From: Prevotella sp.
Lineage (GTDB): Bacteria; Bacteroidota; Bacteroidia; Bacteroidales; Bacteroidaceae
Assembly (NCBI GenBank): GCA_022511065.1
Contig: JAFLSG010000010.1
Coordinates: 1-52,538, forward strand
Length of the DNA: 52,538 nt
Direction: 5' to 3'
Shown: piece after piece, positions 33,308-42,328 of the stretch
Position numbering within the stretch: position 1 is the first letter of the stretch
How the letters are laid out: each line of letters begins with the position of its first letter
Made by a program: the position numbers and the translations under genes
The notes under the pieces: model-generated
Seen by the model: only the letters and a program-made list of their open reading frames with translations
What the model was told of the DNA's origin: nothing
Database searches by the model: none

Positions 33308-35482
33308 TTATTTGGCATGACTATTCTCTACTGCGGTCAATCCCATTTGAGACATCCGATATACAAAGTTATTGAACTTCGTGTAAGGTGGCAATTGACC
33401 GACGAATTCCTCTACTGCATATCGTTGAGCTTCTGTCAAATACATATAGAGTGAATCCTTGTTTTCAAGCTGGGCTTGCAATTCTTTCAATGCTTTTTGG
33501 TCAACGTCTTTCCAAGTACGGTTTGCACGTGTTACCATCAAGTTTACAGTACCCATATTCAGCAATGCAGGTGGGATGGAATTGTCGTCAAGGTTGGGGT
33601 ACTCTATAATTGCAATTTCATTTGGCAATATGTCTGGACAAATATCCTTAATGTCCTTTGCCATGATGAATCGGCTGTCTTCTGCCAAGAAATCCTCATC
33701 ATAAGTCAGACGGCGTACCTGCAAACCTATGGAAATCCAATAGTTTTCCAACTCCTGAGCAATATAACTTTTTCCGTTTGCTGCGTCTGTAGAAAGGAGA
33801 TTGAGTACATTCTGCTGGCCTTCTTTGAAATGAGGAAGGAGTGCTTTACTCAACTGGCGCAATGCCATATCTGCAATGACTTTGTTGAAACGGCGATAGC
33901 GGAGAGTACTTTCCTTGGGGAAGCAGCCCATGACCGGAATCTTTGTAATGCGCTCTGAACGCATACGGTCACGAAGCGTTCTATCAAGCAGTTCAATGAT
34001 GAAGAAGTACATTGCCGTCAGCATGAACGTAAGGAGGAATGCCCCAAGTAGTATCATCAGTCGGTTTGTAGGCTGAGCATTCATGGGAAACATAGGCGGG
34101 TTGAGAATACGCAATGTAGCAGTTGTCATTTGAAGGTTTTTTTGGCGAAGGCGGGCAGCATTCAGTGCTTTTAGCATTTCCATATAATTACCCTCAATGA
34201 AAGAAATATGACGATCCTTTCGATCAAGTGTAGCTCCAATCGGGGCATAATAAAGTATCTGGTCATCCAATTTTTTACGCATAATATCCTGAGCGCTCAT
34301 TTCTGCTTCATTCTTCACTTTTAGTAGGACTTGCTCCAACCACCTGCTAATCATGTCATTTGCTTTTACGCCTGTTTCCGTGCTGAAAGTTCCAGCTTCG
34401 ATATCTTTCGTGAGATTCCTAACATTATTCGTGGCTTCTTGCAACATCCTTTCTGCTTTAGCAAGTTCCTGTTGAGACTCAATGTCGCTTGCTCCTCCTT
34501 CACTGTTCATCAATTTAAGATTGGAAATACGAGATTGGATTCTTGAGATATCAGTAATCTGGTTGGTAAATTCTTTGTTTGCCTTGATGATTTTGGCTCG
34601 ATCACCCAACTGACGTTCCAAATAATCCATCAATGCTTTTGTTGACGTGTATGTCATTAATTGATCATTATCAGATACTTGCTGCATCTGATCCATAATG
34701 GTCAATTGCTTGGTTTGCTCTCCATAATTGATAATTCGTTTTTCTACATTATAACGAATAAGGTCGTCTTCAGCATGTGTCAAAATCTTATAAAGGCGAG
34801 TCACTTCTTTTTCAAAGAATTTAATCACATTATTGGTTTCACCATATCGTAACAAAGCATATTGGCGAGCGAAAACCTCATTGAGAATATCCAACGTATT
34901 GTAGGCCACACCTGCATCATTGGCAGAATAGCCAATATCAATGATATCGCTTCGTTGCAGTTGAAGCACTTTTAAACGAGAAGTGATGTTATTGATGCCG
35001 AAATACTGATGGTAATTCAATATGCCGAACAAATAATTATCTTGAGTCGGTTTTTCGTATGCTTTGAGATTTGCGTATGTCTGATTCTCACTATTATGGT
35101 TGATCAATGCCTTTACATCAGCAGGTACACTGTTATTAAGTGCACGAAAATGCTCTGCTGATATGTAATTGTTGTCTTTATTGACATTACCATACATCAT
35201 ACACCGGGCAAATAAACGAAGGGCTACCTCATGAATTGTCGCATCTGTTGTCATTAATAACATTAAGTTAGTCATGTTTGTTTGAGATTGACCACCAACG
35301 GCTCCAACTCCTTCAATATTATAACCGGTAATCATACCTGTATAGATAGTCGTATTGGTATCATACACACGCTCCATATTTCGTGTCATAAACCATGCAA
35401 CGATTAAAGCTATCAAAGGCAGAATAATCAAATACCAACGAATCTTGTATAAAAACCGGGCAATATATCTGAACAAATCCAT
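33308..35482 (-). CDS. Polysaccharide co-polymerase (Wzz/Wzc-like) with decayed BY-kinase domain
   Basis: A 724-aa inner-membrane protein that sets chain length. TM1 is at about 15-32 (YLIILPLIALIVAWF) and TM2 at about 470-490 (MILLGAFLLTFMLTAMYFFI), with a long periplasmic coiled-coil region between. The cytoplasmic part (about 500-724) has the outline of a tyrosine-kinase domain with weak motifs: LLSTDAANGKSY in place of the PGEGKS/T P-loop, LTYDEDF near Walker A', AIIEYPNL in place of the Walker B Asp. The C-terminal tail has no tyrosine cluster. A catalytically dead or regulatory domain is inferred. Confidence 0.88.
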   Translation of the reverse strand: MDLFRYIARFLYKIRWYLIILPLIALIVAWFMTRNMERVYDTNTTIYTGMITGYNIEGVGAVGGQSQTNMTNLMLLMTTDATIHEVALRLFARCMMYGNVNKDNNYISAEHFRALNNSVPADVKALINHNSENQTYANLKAYEKPTQDNYLFGILNYHQYFGINNITSRLKVLQLQRSDIIDIGYSANDAGVAYNTLDILNEVFARQYALLRYGETNNVIKFFEKEVTRLYKILTHAEDDLIRYNVEKRIINYGEQTKQLTIMDQMQQVSDNDQLMTYTSTKALMDYLERQLGDRAKIIKANKEFTNQITDISRIQSRISNLKLMNSEGGASDIESQQELAKAERMLQEATNNVRNLTKDIEAGTFSTETGVKANDMISRWLEQVLLKVKNEAEMSAQDIMRKKLDDQILYYAPIGATLDRKDRHISFIEGNYMEMLKALNAARLRQKNLQMTTATLRILNPPMFPMNAQPTNRLMILLGAFLLTFMLTAMYFFIIELLDRTLRDRMRSERITKIPVMGCFPKESTLRYRRFNKVIADMALRQLSKALLPHFKEGQQNVLNLLSTDAANGKSYIAQELENYWISIGLQVRRLTYDEDFLAEDSRFIMAKDIKDICPDILPNEIAIIEYPNLDDNSIPPALLNMGTVNLMVTRANRTWKDVDQKALKELQAQLENKDSLYMYLTEAQRYAVEEFVGQLPPYTKFNNFVYRMSQMGLTAVENSHAK

Positions 35483-35501
35483 AATGTATTATTTTAAGCG
35501 A

Positions 35502-36464
35502 TTACTTTTTCTTATTTAATTTCTTTTCGGCTTTAGCAGCAGCCTTCTCTGCTTTTTCTTCTGCCTTTTCCAAAGCTTTTTCTTTCTTATCTTCAGTTTT
35601 GACGGTTTTCTTTATACGCTTCTCCACTTCCTTGTTTTCCTTTGCAATTTCCTTTTCTGACTTAGAAACGGCCTTGTCAAGTGTAATCTCTGTTGTTGCA
35701 TTTGTTATGATTGGAGTGTGCGTCAAAATTTCTAATGTAAGGATGTCTGTGGTGATCTTTGTTTGAAGAGCTTGATAACCTTCTACAACACCTATTTCAT
35801 GGAGCTTTGTCCAAGCAAAGTCCTCTATACTCATATTACCGTCTTCAAATTGCTCACGGTTTAATGCACCAGCACCTTGATAAGCCGCAGCTGCTTCACC
35901 AGAAGTTTTAAGAGCAACTAAATTATTGGTAATTTGCACGTAAAGTGTAGAAATTTGAGTCTTGAGCTGGTCAAAATAAATATCTTTCTGGATAGATGCT
36001 TGTTCTACTTCCAGTCTTTTACGCTTTACTGATGCTCCCAAATCAAGGATATCTTCCAAAGGAACGGCAAGATTCACTCCCACATTCCAATAACTTTGCT
36101 CAGTGCCTTGAAACTGGTAAATCATTGTATTGAATGTGGAAGAGTTATTGCCCCACATATCTGTCTTACCATAGCTATAGCTTGCATGACCTGTTATATA
36201 CGAGAAAATGTGCCGCTTTTGTTTAGCAACTTCTGCTTCTGCAAGTCGGCGAGCTGTCTCCAAAGAAAGAATCTGCGGATTGGCTTTAGCATTCTCAAAC
36301 AGAACAGCCAAAGGCGGAAGGTGGAACTCCGAGAAATTGATGTCTTTCTCATTGCTGGAATCAAAGAATCCCGCACTGATACCACTCTCGTTGAACTGGG
36401 CAAACGAATTTGTTCCAGCCCCTGCGATGGCAACAATAAATATCAGTCGTTTTAACTTATTCAT
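35502..36464 (-). CDS. Half-length TolC-like outer-membrane protein with charged coiled-coil tail
   Basis: A 320-aa exported protein. Signal peptide at 1-23 (AGTNSFAQ). Residues 45-250 look like one TolC/OEP repeat: a helix (PPLAVLFENAKANPQILSLE), a beta pair (ITGHASYSYG, SYWNVGVNLAVPL), then a long helix (KRKRLEVEQASIQKDIYFDQ). TolC proteins are normally 420-480 aa with two repeats, so this is about half. From 264 to 320 the chain is nearly all Lys, Glu and Ala, a basic coiled coil. It may replace Wza as the outer-membrane exit, since no SLBB-type Wza was seen in this operon. Confidence 0.82.
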   Translation of the reverse strand: MNKLKRLIFIVAIAGAGTNSFAQFNESGISAGFFDSSNEKDINFSEFHLPPLAVLFENAKANPQILSLETARRLAEAEVAKQKRHIFSYITGHASYSYGKTDMWGNNSSTFNTMIYQFQGTEQSYWNVGVNLAVPLEDILDLGASVKRKRLEVEQASIQKDIYFDQLKTQISTLYVQITNNLVALKTSGEAAAAYQGAGALNREQFEDGNMSIEDFAWTKLHEIGVVEGYQALQTKITTDILTLEILTHTPIITNATTEITLDKAVSKSEKEIAKENKEVEKRIKKTVKTEDKKEKALEKAEEKAEKAAAKAEKKLNKKK

Positions 36465-36482
36465 TGTGATGAGTTTATTCTT

Positions 36483-37694
36483 TTATACGTTCTCTTTTTG
36501 GATGAAGGCTGTCAGCGTACGGAACAAAATCTTCATGTCGAGTGAGAAATTGTAGGTTCGTCCGTATGTGATATCCAACTGCTTCCGTTCTTCTGCTGAC
36601 ATTAAGCCGCCTTTTCCGCGTTCTTCCACTTGCCATAGTCCGGTAAGTCCTGCGGGTGCCATAAAGCGGTCAATGCAGGAGTCTGCCGTAAGCTTCTCTG
36701 CTTCATAGAGTGGGAGAGGACGGTTACCCACGATGGACATATCTCCTTTGAGGATATTGAACAACTGTGGGAGTTCATCAATGCTGTACTTGCGAATGAA
36801 ATGACCGACCTTCGTAATGCGTGGGTCGTTTTCTATTTTGACAAAAGCATTGTTGATTTCTTCCTCTTTCTCCTTGCTGAAATCGCTTTCTGCAACAACG
36901 AAATCGTCACCAACCAACATCACCTCGTCATCACTAATCATCATGTCTGACTCCATTCCCATCGTCATCATCATCAATTCCGCCTCGTCGCCAAGGGGAG
37001 CGGTAATGACGCTTTGGCGGTCTTGTTCCTCCTCTGCTTGCTCTGCATATTGGTTGCCAACCTCTTCCTCAACCTCTTTCAGCCGTTGCTCCGCATCTGC
37101 GTACATTGAACGGAACTTCAGGAAATTAAATATGGTGTAATTGGTACCGACACGCTTCGACTTGAAGATGACGGGGCCTTTGCTCTCCAAACGTATGGCA
37201 ATCGCCGTGATGATAAAGACAGGAGAGAGCAGGATGATGCCCAGTGCAGAGAAGAAGATGTCGAAAAGACGCTTCCAGAGAGGAATCTTGAATTTCAAGA
37301 TACGATACTTGGTCGAAGTCTTATCGAAGAGAATGTTCTCGCGGTCGGCAATGAAGATGATCTTCTTGTTGAACTCCGTGACGGATGCAGCGGCGGATAT
37401 CGTGTCGTTGATACCGCACTTCTGATACATCTTTCTGTCGTCAACCGTCAACTCGTGAGTCAGCAGGATGATATAGACATTCTTGCACTTCTTCCTGATA
37501 TAAGTAATGGCGGTGATGTCCTCGGTCAGAACATTCTGTTCAAAGAACAATATGAAGTTCTCATTACGAACATACTGGGCGCAGGCATTTGCCGCGTCCC
37601 TGTAGTTCTTCGTGAACTGTACTAACCGTCCAGGAATGTACTTCAGTCGTTCCTCACTCTCAGGACTGTTGCCGAGATATACAACACCTAACAT
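36483..37694 (-). CDS. Initiating sugar-phosphate transferase with pseudo-receiver domain and acidic insertion
   Basis: A 403-aa polyprenyl-phosphate sugar-1-phosphate transferase that would start the repeat unit. Residues 1-120 resemble a receiver domain, but the acceptor Asp position is Glu (E52 in FILFFEQN) and the conserved Lys is missing. A hydrophobic helix at 143-167 is followed by the catalytic domain: KSKRVGTNYTIFNFLKFRSM, NDPRITKVGHFIRKYSIDEL, PQLFNILKGDMSIVGNRPLP and the LTGLWQV end. Between FRSMYADAEQR (about 204) and NDPR (about 289) lies an insertion of roughly 80 residues, acidic and rich in Met, where relatives have about ten. It sits 12 bases after the response regulator. Confidence 0.92.
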   Translation of the reverse strand: MLGVVYLGNSPESEERLKYIPGRLVQFTKNYRDAANACAQYVRNENFILFFEQNVLTEDITAITYIRKKCKNVYIILLTHELTVDDRKMYQKCGINDTISAAASVTEFNKKIIFIADRENILFDKTSTKYRILKFKIPLWKRLFDIFFSALGIILLSPVFIITAIAIRLESKGPVIFKSKRVGTNYTIFNFLKFRSMYADAEQRLKEVEEEVGNQYAEQAEEEQDRQSVITAPLGDEAELMMMTMGMESDMMISDDEVMLVGDDFVVAESDFSKEKEEEINNAFVKIENDPRITKVGHFIRKYSIDELPQLFNILKGDMSIVGNRPLPLYEAEKLTADSCIDRFMAPAGLTGLWQVEERGKGGLMSAEERKQLDITYGRTYNFSLDMKILFRTLTAFIQKENV

Positions 37695-37706
37695 TATTAT
37701 ATAGGT

Positions 37707-38072
37707 TTAGGGAATAATCTTTTTTACGCGAATCTTCAGCTCCATGGGGTTGAACGGCTTCACGATGTAGTCTTCAGCCCCGATCTCCAGCAGACGAATG
37801 CGCTCACTGGTGGAATCCTCACTGGACAGCATGATTACCGGAATGTGACTGAACAGCTCATTCTGCTTAATCCACTCCAAGAAATCATCGCCTCTCATGC
37901 CCGGCATACGGATATCAGAGATAATCAGATCAGGCGTGTTGCCCGACTGTAGCCATTTCACACCTTGAAGTCCGTCGCGCAGCCACTGCACGTCGTAATC
38001 GCTCATCAGATAGATGGACAAGACTTTGGCAATGGTCTCTTTGTCGTCGAGAATCAGTATTTTCTTCTTCAT
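37707..38072 (-). CDS. Single-domain response regulator
   Basis: A 121-aa CheY-type receiver with all key residues: D9-D10 (acidic pocket), phospho-acceptor D53 in DLIISDIRMPG, S83 in IMLSSED, and K105 in YIVKPFNP. There is no output domain. It is the first gene of the exopolysaccharide operon, directly before a transferase whose N-terminus is a receiver-like domain. It most likely acts by protein contact, for example on that transferase. The partner kinase is not in this window. Confidence 0.93.
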   Translation of the reverse strand: MKKKILILDDKETIAKVLSIYLMSDYDVQWLRDGLQGVKWLQSGNTPDLIISDIRMPGMRGDDFLEWIKQNELFSHIPVIMLSSEDSTSERIRLLEIGAEDYIVKPFNPMELKIRVKKIIP

Positions 38073-38116
38073 ATATAAATTGAATTTATTTCGGTAGTAA
38101 TTGTCATTTTACCGCG

Positions 38117-38150
38117 CAAAGGTAAGAAAAATATTTTAAATGTGTTCAAA
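38117..38150 (-). promoter_or_regulatory. Promoter of the exopolysaccharide operon
   Basis: On the minus strand, TACCTTTG (CAAAGGTA at 38117-38124) matches TAnnTTTG. TTTG (CAAA at 38147-38150) lies 22 bases upstream, slightly long. The leader is about 40 bases. The rest of the divergent gap to xylB (38151-38262) is A/T-rich with long A and T runs and no clear plus-strand -7 element. Confidence 0.65.
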
Positions 38151-38262
38151 ATATGGGGAAAAAATCATTTTTTTTGGAAAAAAATTGTAGGAATGAAAAA
38201 AAATGGGGAAATTTGCGGTGTCTCCGTATTATTTACAGATAACAATAAAAAACAACTATCAT

Positions 38263-39762
38263 ATGGCAAACAGATATTTATTAGGTTTTGATGTCGGAAG
38301 TTCATCCGTGAAGGCCTCGCTTGTGGATGCTGATACTGGTAAGTGTGCCGCAACGGCATTTTATCCTGAAAAGGAGGCTCCTATTTTTGCTAAGAAGGCT
38401 GGTTGGGCAGAGCAGGACCCAGAGATGTGGTGGACGAATGCCAAACTGAGTCTTCAGAAGATTATGGCTGAGTCTGGTGCGACTGCTGAGGAGATTAAGG
38501 CAATCGGTATTTCTTACCAGATGCATGGTCTTGTCTGCGTGGATAAGAACCTGAAAGCATTGCGTCCTTCCATCATCTGGTGTGACTCCCGTGCAGTGCC
38601 TTATGGCGATAAAGCATTTAATGAACTTGGCTCGGATAAGTGCCTGAGTCACTTGCTGAATTCCCCTGGAAATTTCACGGCAGCAAAGTTGGCATGGGTG
38701 AAGGAAAATGAGCCGGACACCTATAATAATATATATAAGGTGATGCTGCCCGGTGATTACATCGCCATGCGTTTGAGTGGCGTTGTGAATACAACCGTCA
38801 GCGGTCTGAGCGAAGGGATGTTCTGGGATTTCAAGAACAATAAAGTCGCTGATTTCCTGCTTGATTATTATGGCTTCAATCAGTCACTGATTGCTGACAT
38901 CGTGCCGACATTCAGCGTGCAGAGTGAAGTTTCTGTGGAAGCGGCTGCTGAATTGGGTCTGAAAGCGGGCACTCCCATCACTTATCGTGGTGGTGACCAA
39001 CCTAACAATGCCTTGTCCCTCAATGTATTCAATCCTGGTGAGATTGCTTCTACGGCTGGTACATCGGGTGTGGTTTATGGTGTGCTTGGTGATGTCAATT
39101 ACGACAAGAAAAGCCGCGTGAACACTTTTGCCCATGTCAATCACACTGCGGAACAGACCCGCTTGGGCGTTTTGCTGTGCATTAATGGTACTGGTATCTT
39201 GAATGCGTGGGTTCATCGCAATATAACGCCTGAGATTGGCTATGCAGAGATGAATGACTTGGCGGCATCTGTGCCCATCGGCAGTGAGGGTGTGACCATC
39301 GTGCCGTTTGGCAATGGAGCGGAGCGCGTGTTGGAGAACAAGGAAATCGGATGCTCCGTCAATGGTTTGAACTTTAACAAGCATCATAAAGCTCATCTTG
39401 TTCGTGCTGCCCAGGAGGGAATCGTCTTCTCGTTCTGCTATGGCATGGAGATTATGCAGCAGATGGGCATGGATATCAAGAAGATACATGCGGGCAAGGC
39501 TAACATGTTCCTGAGTCCGCTGTTCCGTGATACGTTGGCTGGTGTCAGCGGCGCAACCATTGAGTTGTACGATACGGATGGTTCTGTAGGTGCAGCCAAA
39601 GGCGCAGGTATCGGTGCGGGTATCTATAAGGATAACAACGAGGCTTTCGCCACTTTGGATAAATTTCAGGTGATTGAGCCAGACGAAAAGCATCGTGAGG
39701 AGTATCTTGGTGCATACGAGAATTGGAAAGAGATTTTAAACAAGAACATATCATTATTTTAA
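38263..39762 (+). CDS. xylB: Xylulokinase
   Basis: A 499-aa FGGY-family sugar kinase that phosphorylates D-xylulose with ATP. Seen: the N-terminal phosphate loop YLLGFDVGSSSVKASLVDAD, substrate region GISYQMHGLVCVDKN, ATP-site GTSGVVYGVLGD and the C-terminal GAAKGAGIGAGIYK. ATG 38263 (MANRYLLGFDVG) matches family starts; upstream in-frame sequence is AT-rich spacer. It is followed 10 bases later by xylA, so the two form a catabolic operon, divergent from the exopolysaccharide operon. Confidence 0.95.
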   Translation: MANRYLLGFDVGSSSVKASLVDADTGKCAATAFYPEKEAPIFAKKAGWAEQDPEMWWTNAKLSLQKIMAESGATAEEIKAIGISYQMHGLVCVDKNLKALRPSIIWCDSRAVPYGDKAFNELGSDKCLSHLLNSPGNFTAAKLAWVKENEPDTYNNIYKVMLPGDYIAMRLSGVVNTTVSGLSEGMFWDFKNNKVADFLLDYYGFNQSLIADIVPTFSVQSEVSVEAAAELGLKAGTPITYRGGDQPNNALSLNVFNPGEIASTAGTSGVVYGVLGDVNYDKKSRVNTFAHVNHTAEQTRLGVLLCINGTGILNAWVHRNITPEIGYAEMNDLAASVPIGSEGVTIVPFGNGAERVLENKEIGCSVNGLNFNKHHKAHLVRAAQEGIVFSFCYGMEIMQQMGMDIKKIHAGKANMFLSPLFRDTLAGVSGATIELYDTDGSVGAAKGAGIGAGIYKDNNEAFATLDKFQVIEPDEKHREEYLGAYENWKEILNKNISLF

Positions 39763-39772
39763 AACTTAAATT

Positions 39773-41092
39773 ATGGCAAAAGAGTATTTCCCGTTTATCG
39801 GTAAAGTGCCTTTCGAAGGAAAGGACAGCAAGAATGTGTTGGCATTCCATTACTATGACCCTGAGAAGGTTGTAGCAGGTAAGAAAATGAAAGAGTGGCT
39901 GAAGTTCGCTATGGCATGGTGGCACACACTGTGCCCCGCAAGTGGTGACCAGTTCGGTGGCCAGACTCGCAGTTATGAGTGGGAGAAGGCTGGCGATGCA
40001 GTTCAGCGCGCCAAGGACAAGATGGATGCAGGTTTTGAGATTATGGACAAGCTCGGCATCGAGTATTTCTGCTTCCATGACATCGACCTCATTGAGGAGG
40101 GTGCTACCATTGCTGAGTACGAGGAGCGTATGAAGATTATCACCGACTATGCGCTTGAGAAGATGAAGCAGTATCCGAAGATTAAGCTGCTTTGGGGTAC
40201 CGCTAACGTATTCGGCAACAAACGTTATATGAATGGTGCTGCTACGAACCCCGACTTTGATGTTGTGGCTCGCGCTGGTGTGCAGATTAAGAATGCTATT
40301 GACGCTACCATTAAGCTTGGTGGTTCCAACTATGTATTCTGGGGTGGCCGCGAGGGTTACATGAGCCTTCTGAACACTGACCAGAAGCGTGAGAAGGAGC
40401 ATTTGGCACAGATGCTGACACTTGCTCGCGACTATGCACGCAGCAAGGGATTCCAGGGTACATTCCTGATTGAGCCGAAGCCCATGGAGCCGACGAAGCA
40501 TCAGTATGACGTGGACACCGAGACCGTTATCGGTTTCCTCCGCGCTCATGGTCTGGACAAGGACTTCAAGGTGAATATCGAGGTGAACCACGCTACGTTG
40601 GCAGGTCACACCTTCGAGCATGAGTTGGCTGTTGCCGTTGATAATGACATGCTTGGCAGCATCGATGCAAACCGCGGTGATGCGCAGAATGGCTGGGATA
40701 CTGACCAGTTCCCCATTGACAACTACGAACTGACGCAGGCAATGATGGAAATTATCCGCAATGGTGGTCTGGGCAATGGTGGTACGAACTTCGATGCCAA
40801 GATTCGCCGTAACTCAACGGATCTCGAAGACCTCTTCATTGCTCACATCAGCGGTATGGATGCCATGGCACGTGCTTTGGAGAATGCTGCTGCTATCCTC
40901 GAGGAGAGTGAACTGCCGAAGATGAAGAAGGAGCGCTATGCTTCGTTCGACAGCGGTATCGGTAAGGACTTCGAGGACGGTAAGCTGACCCTTGAGCAGG
41001 TTTACGAGTATGGTAAGAAGGTAGAGGAGCCGAAACAGACTTCTGGCAAGCAGGAGAAGTATGAGACGCTCGTTGCTCTCTATGCGAAGTAA
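39773..41092 (+). CDS. xylA: Xylose isomerase
   Basis: A 439-aa class II xylose isomerase converting D-xylose to D-xylulose. Catalytic H102 and D105 lie in YFCFHDIDLIEEG. Metal ligands fit E234 (LIEPKPMEPTKHQYDVD), E270 and H273 (VNIEVNHATLAGHTFEHEL), D298, D309 and D311 (SIDANRGDAQNGWDTDQF), and D341 (NFDAKIRR). The length and Lys/Glu-rich C-terminus agree with Bacteroidetes enzymes. With xylB it feeds xylose into the pentose-phosphate pathway. No xylose transporter or XylR-type regulator is next to the pair. Confidence 0.97.
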   Translation: MAKEYFPFIGKVPFEGKDSKNVLAFHYYDPEKVVAGKKMKEWLKFAMAWWHTLCPASGDQFGGQTRSYEWEKAGDAVQRAKDKMDAGFEIMDKLGIEYFCFHDIDLIEEGATIAEYEERMKIITDYALEKMKQYPKIKLLWGTANVFGNKRYMNGAATNPDFDVVARAGVQIKNAIDATIKLGGSNYVFWGGREGYMSLLNTDQKREKEHLAQMLTLARDYARSKGFQGTFLIEPKPMEPTKHQYDVDTETVIGFLRAHGLDKDFKVNIEVNHATLAGHTFEHELAVAVDNDMLGSIDANRGDAQNGWDTDQFPIDNYELTQAMMEIIRNGGLGNGGTNFDAKIRRNSTDLEDLFIAHISGMDAMARALENAAAILEESELPKMKKERYASFDSGIGKDFEDGKLTLEQVYEYGKKVEEPKQTSGKQEKYETLVALYAK

Positions 41093-41117
41093 GCTAAAGG
41101 CTGACTAATTAATATGA

Positions 41118-41150
41118 TTAAAGCCCGTCAATCGACGGGCTTTAATTGTT
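41118..41150. terminator. Bidirectional terminator between xylA and fcl
   Basis: A perfect 12-bp stem (TTAAAGCCCGTC at 41118-41129 with its complement at 41134-41145), loop AATC, followed by Ts on the plus strand and preceded by As. It lies between two converging genes. Confidence 0.88.
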
Positions 41151-41161
41151 ATGTGTCTGCT

Positions 41162-42328
41162 TTAATTGTTGATATACCATTCGTATAGTTTCCGGACACC
41201 ATCCTCAATCTCAACCTGATGTGTCCAGCCAAGCGAATGAAGTTTGGATACATCGATGAGCTTACGCATGGTTCCATCAGGCTTAGATGCATCGAACTCC
41301 ACAACTCCCTCGAAACCAACGGCTTTCACTACTAATTCGGAGAGTTCCCGAATTGTCAGTTCCTTGCCTGTTCCAACATTGATGTGGCAATTGCGAATTT
41401 CACCGAGGCTCGGGATTGCACCACCACGACCAGCGGAATTGTTACGATCCACGGCTCCGTCAGCAGAAGCACCATAATGCACACTCGAATATTTCTCTAT
41501 GCCGATGATGTCGCTGAAGTTCACGTTGAGTAGCACGTGGACGCTGGCATCCGCCATATCCTCACTCCAAAGGAATTCGCGGAGTGGCGTACCCGTACCC
41601 CATAATACGACCTTGTTGTCATGTATGCCGTATTTTGCCAAGATGGTCAATATCTCGTTGTCAGTATTTTCTCCCGTCACACCCTCGACAGGCCGCTTGG
41701 TCATATCCTTACGGATAGCATCCCAGTTCTTGTCGTGTATCAGCTTGGCAAGCAACACCTTGCGCATCATTGCCGGCATTACGTGGCTGTTCTCCAAATG
41801 GAAATTATCATTGGGGCCATAGAGATTTGTTGGCATGACGGCGATATAGTTGGTGCCGTATTGCAGATTGTAACTTTCACACATCTTCAGACCCGCAATC
41901 TTTGCGATGGCATACTCCTCGTTGGTGTATTCTAATGGTGAGGTCAGCAAACAATCTTCTTTCATCGGCTGAGGGGCATTCTTGGGATAGATGCATGTGG
42001 AGCCAAGAAACAATAGTTTCTTCACGTTGTGTGCAAATGCCTCGCTGATGACATTACACTGAATCTTCATGTTCTGCATCATGAAGTCGGCGCGATAAAG
42101 CGAGTTCGCCATGATGCCACCTACAAAGGCAGCAGCCAGAACAACCGCATCCGGGTGCTCATCGTCAAAGAACTTTTTCACGGCTACCTGATCCGTCAAA
42201 TCAAGTTCGCGATGACTGCGACCTACAAGATTCGTGTAACCCCTTTGCAGGAGATTATTCCAAATAGCGGAACCCACAAGTCCGTGGTGTCCCGCTACAT
42301 ATATCTTACTATCCTTGTTGAGTGTCAT
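41162..42328 (-). CDS. fcl: GDP-L-fucose synthase
   Basis: A 388-aa epimerase-reductase of the SDR family that makes GDP-L-fucose from GDP-4-keto-6-deoxy-mannose with NADPH. Seen: the nucleotide loop [33 protein letters not shown] with the catalytic Ser, and the YAIAK (Y-x3-K) pair. It is longer than the E. coli enzyme by two insertions. One (about residues 200-240, [20 protein letters not shown]) is shared with Bacteroides relatives as I recall them. The second, near 275-310, is Gly/Ser/Ala-rich ([20 protein letters not shown]). It overlaps gmd by 4 bases and is last in manC-gmd-fcl. Confidence 0.95.
   Translation of the reverse strand: MTLNKDSKIYVAGHHGLVGSAIWNNLLQRGYTNLVGRSHRELDLTDQVAVKKFFDDEHPDAVVLAAAFVGGIMANSLYRADFMMQNMKIQCNVISEAFAHNVKKLLFLGSTCIYPKNAPQPMKEDCLLTSPLEYTNEEYAIAKIAGLKMCESYNLQYGTNYIAVMPTNLYGPNDNFHLENSHVMPAMMRKVLLAKLIHDKNWDAIRKDMTKRPVEGVTGENTDNEILTILAKYGIHDNKVVLWGTGTPLREFLWSEDMADASVHVLLNVNFSDIIGIEKYSSVHYGASADGAVDRNNSAGRGGAIPSLGEIRNCHINVGTGKELTIRELSELVVKAVGFEGVVEFDASKPDGTMRKLIDVSKLHSLGWTHQVEIEDGVRKLYEWYINN

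Noticed and set aside
33308..36464. A type I secretion or drug-efflux reading of the TolC-like gene
   Set aside because: No ABC transporter, membrane-fusion protein or RND gene is adjacent; the neighbours are all polysaccharide genes.
39545..40621. Long minus-strand frame (358 codons) across xylB and xylA
   Set aside because: Antisense to two highly conserved genes and without start context or domains.
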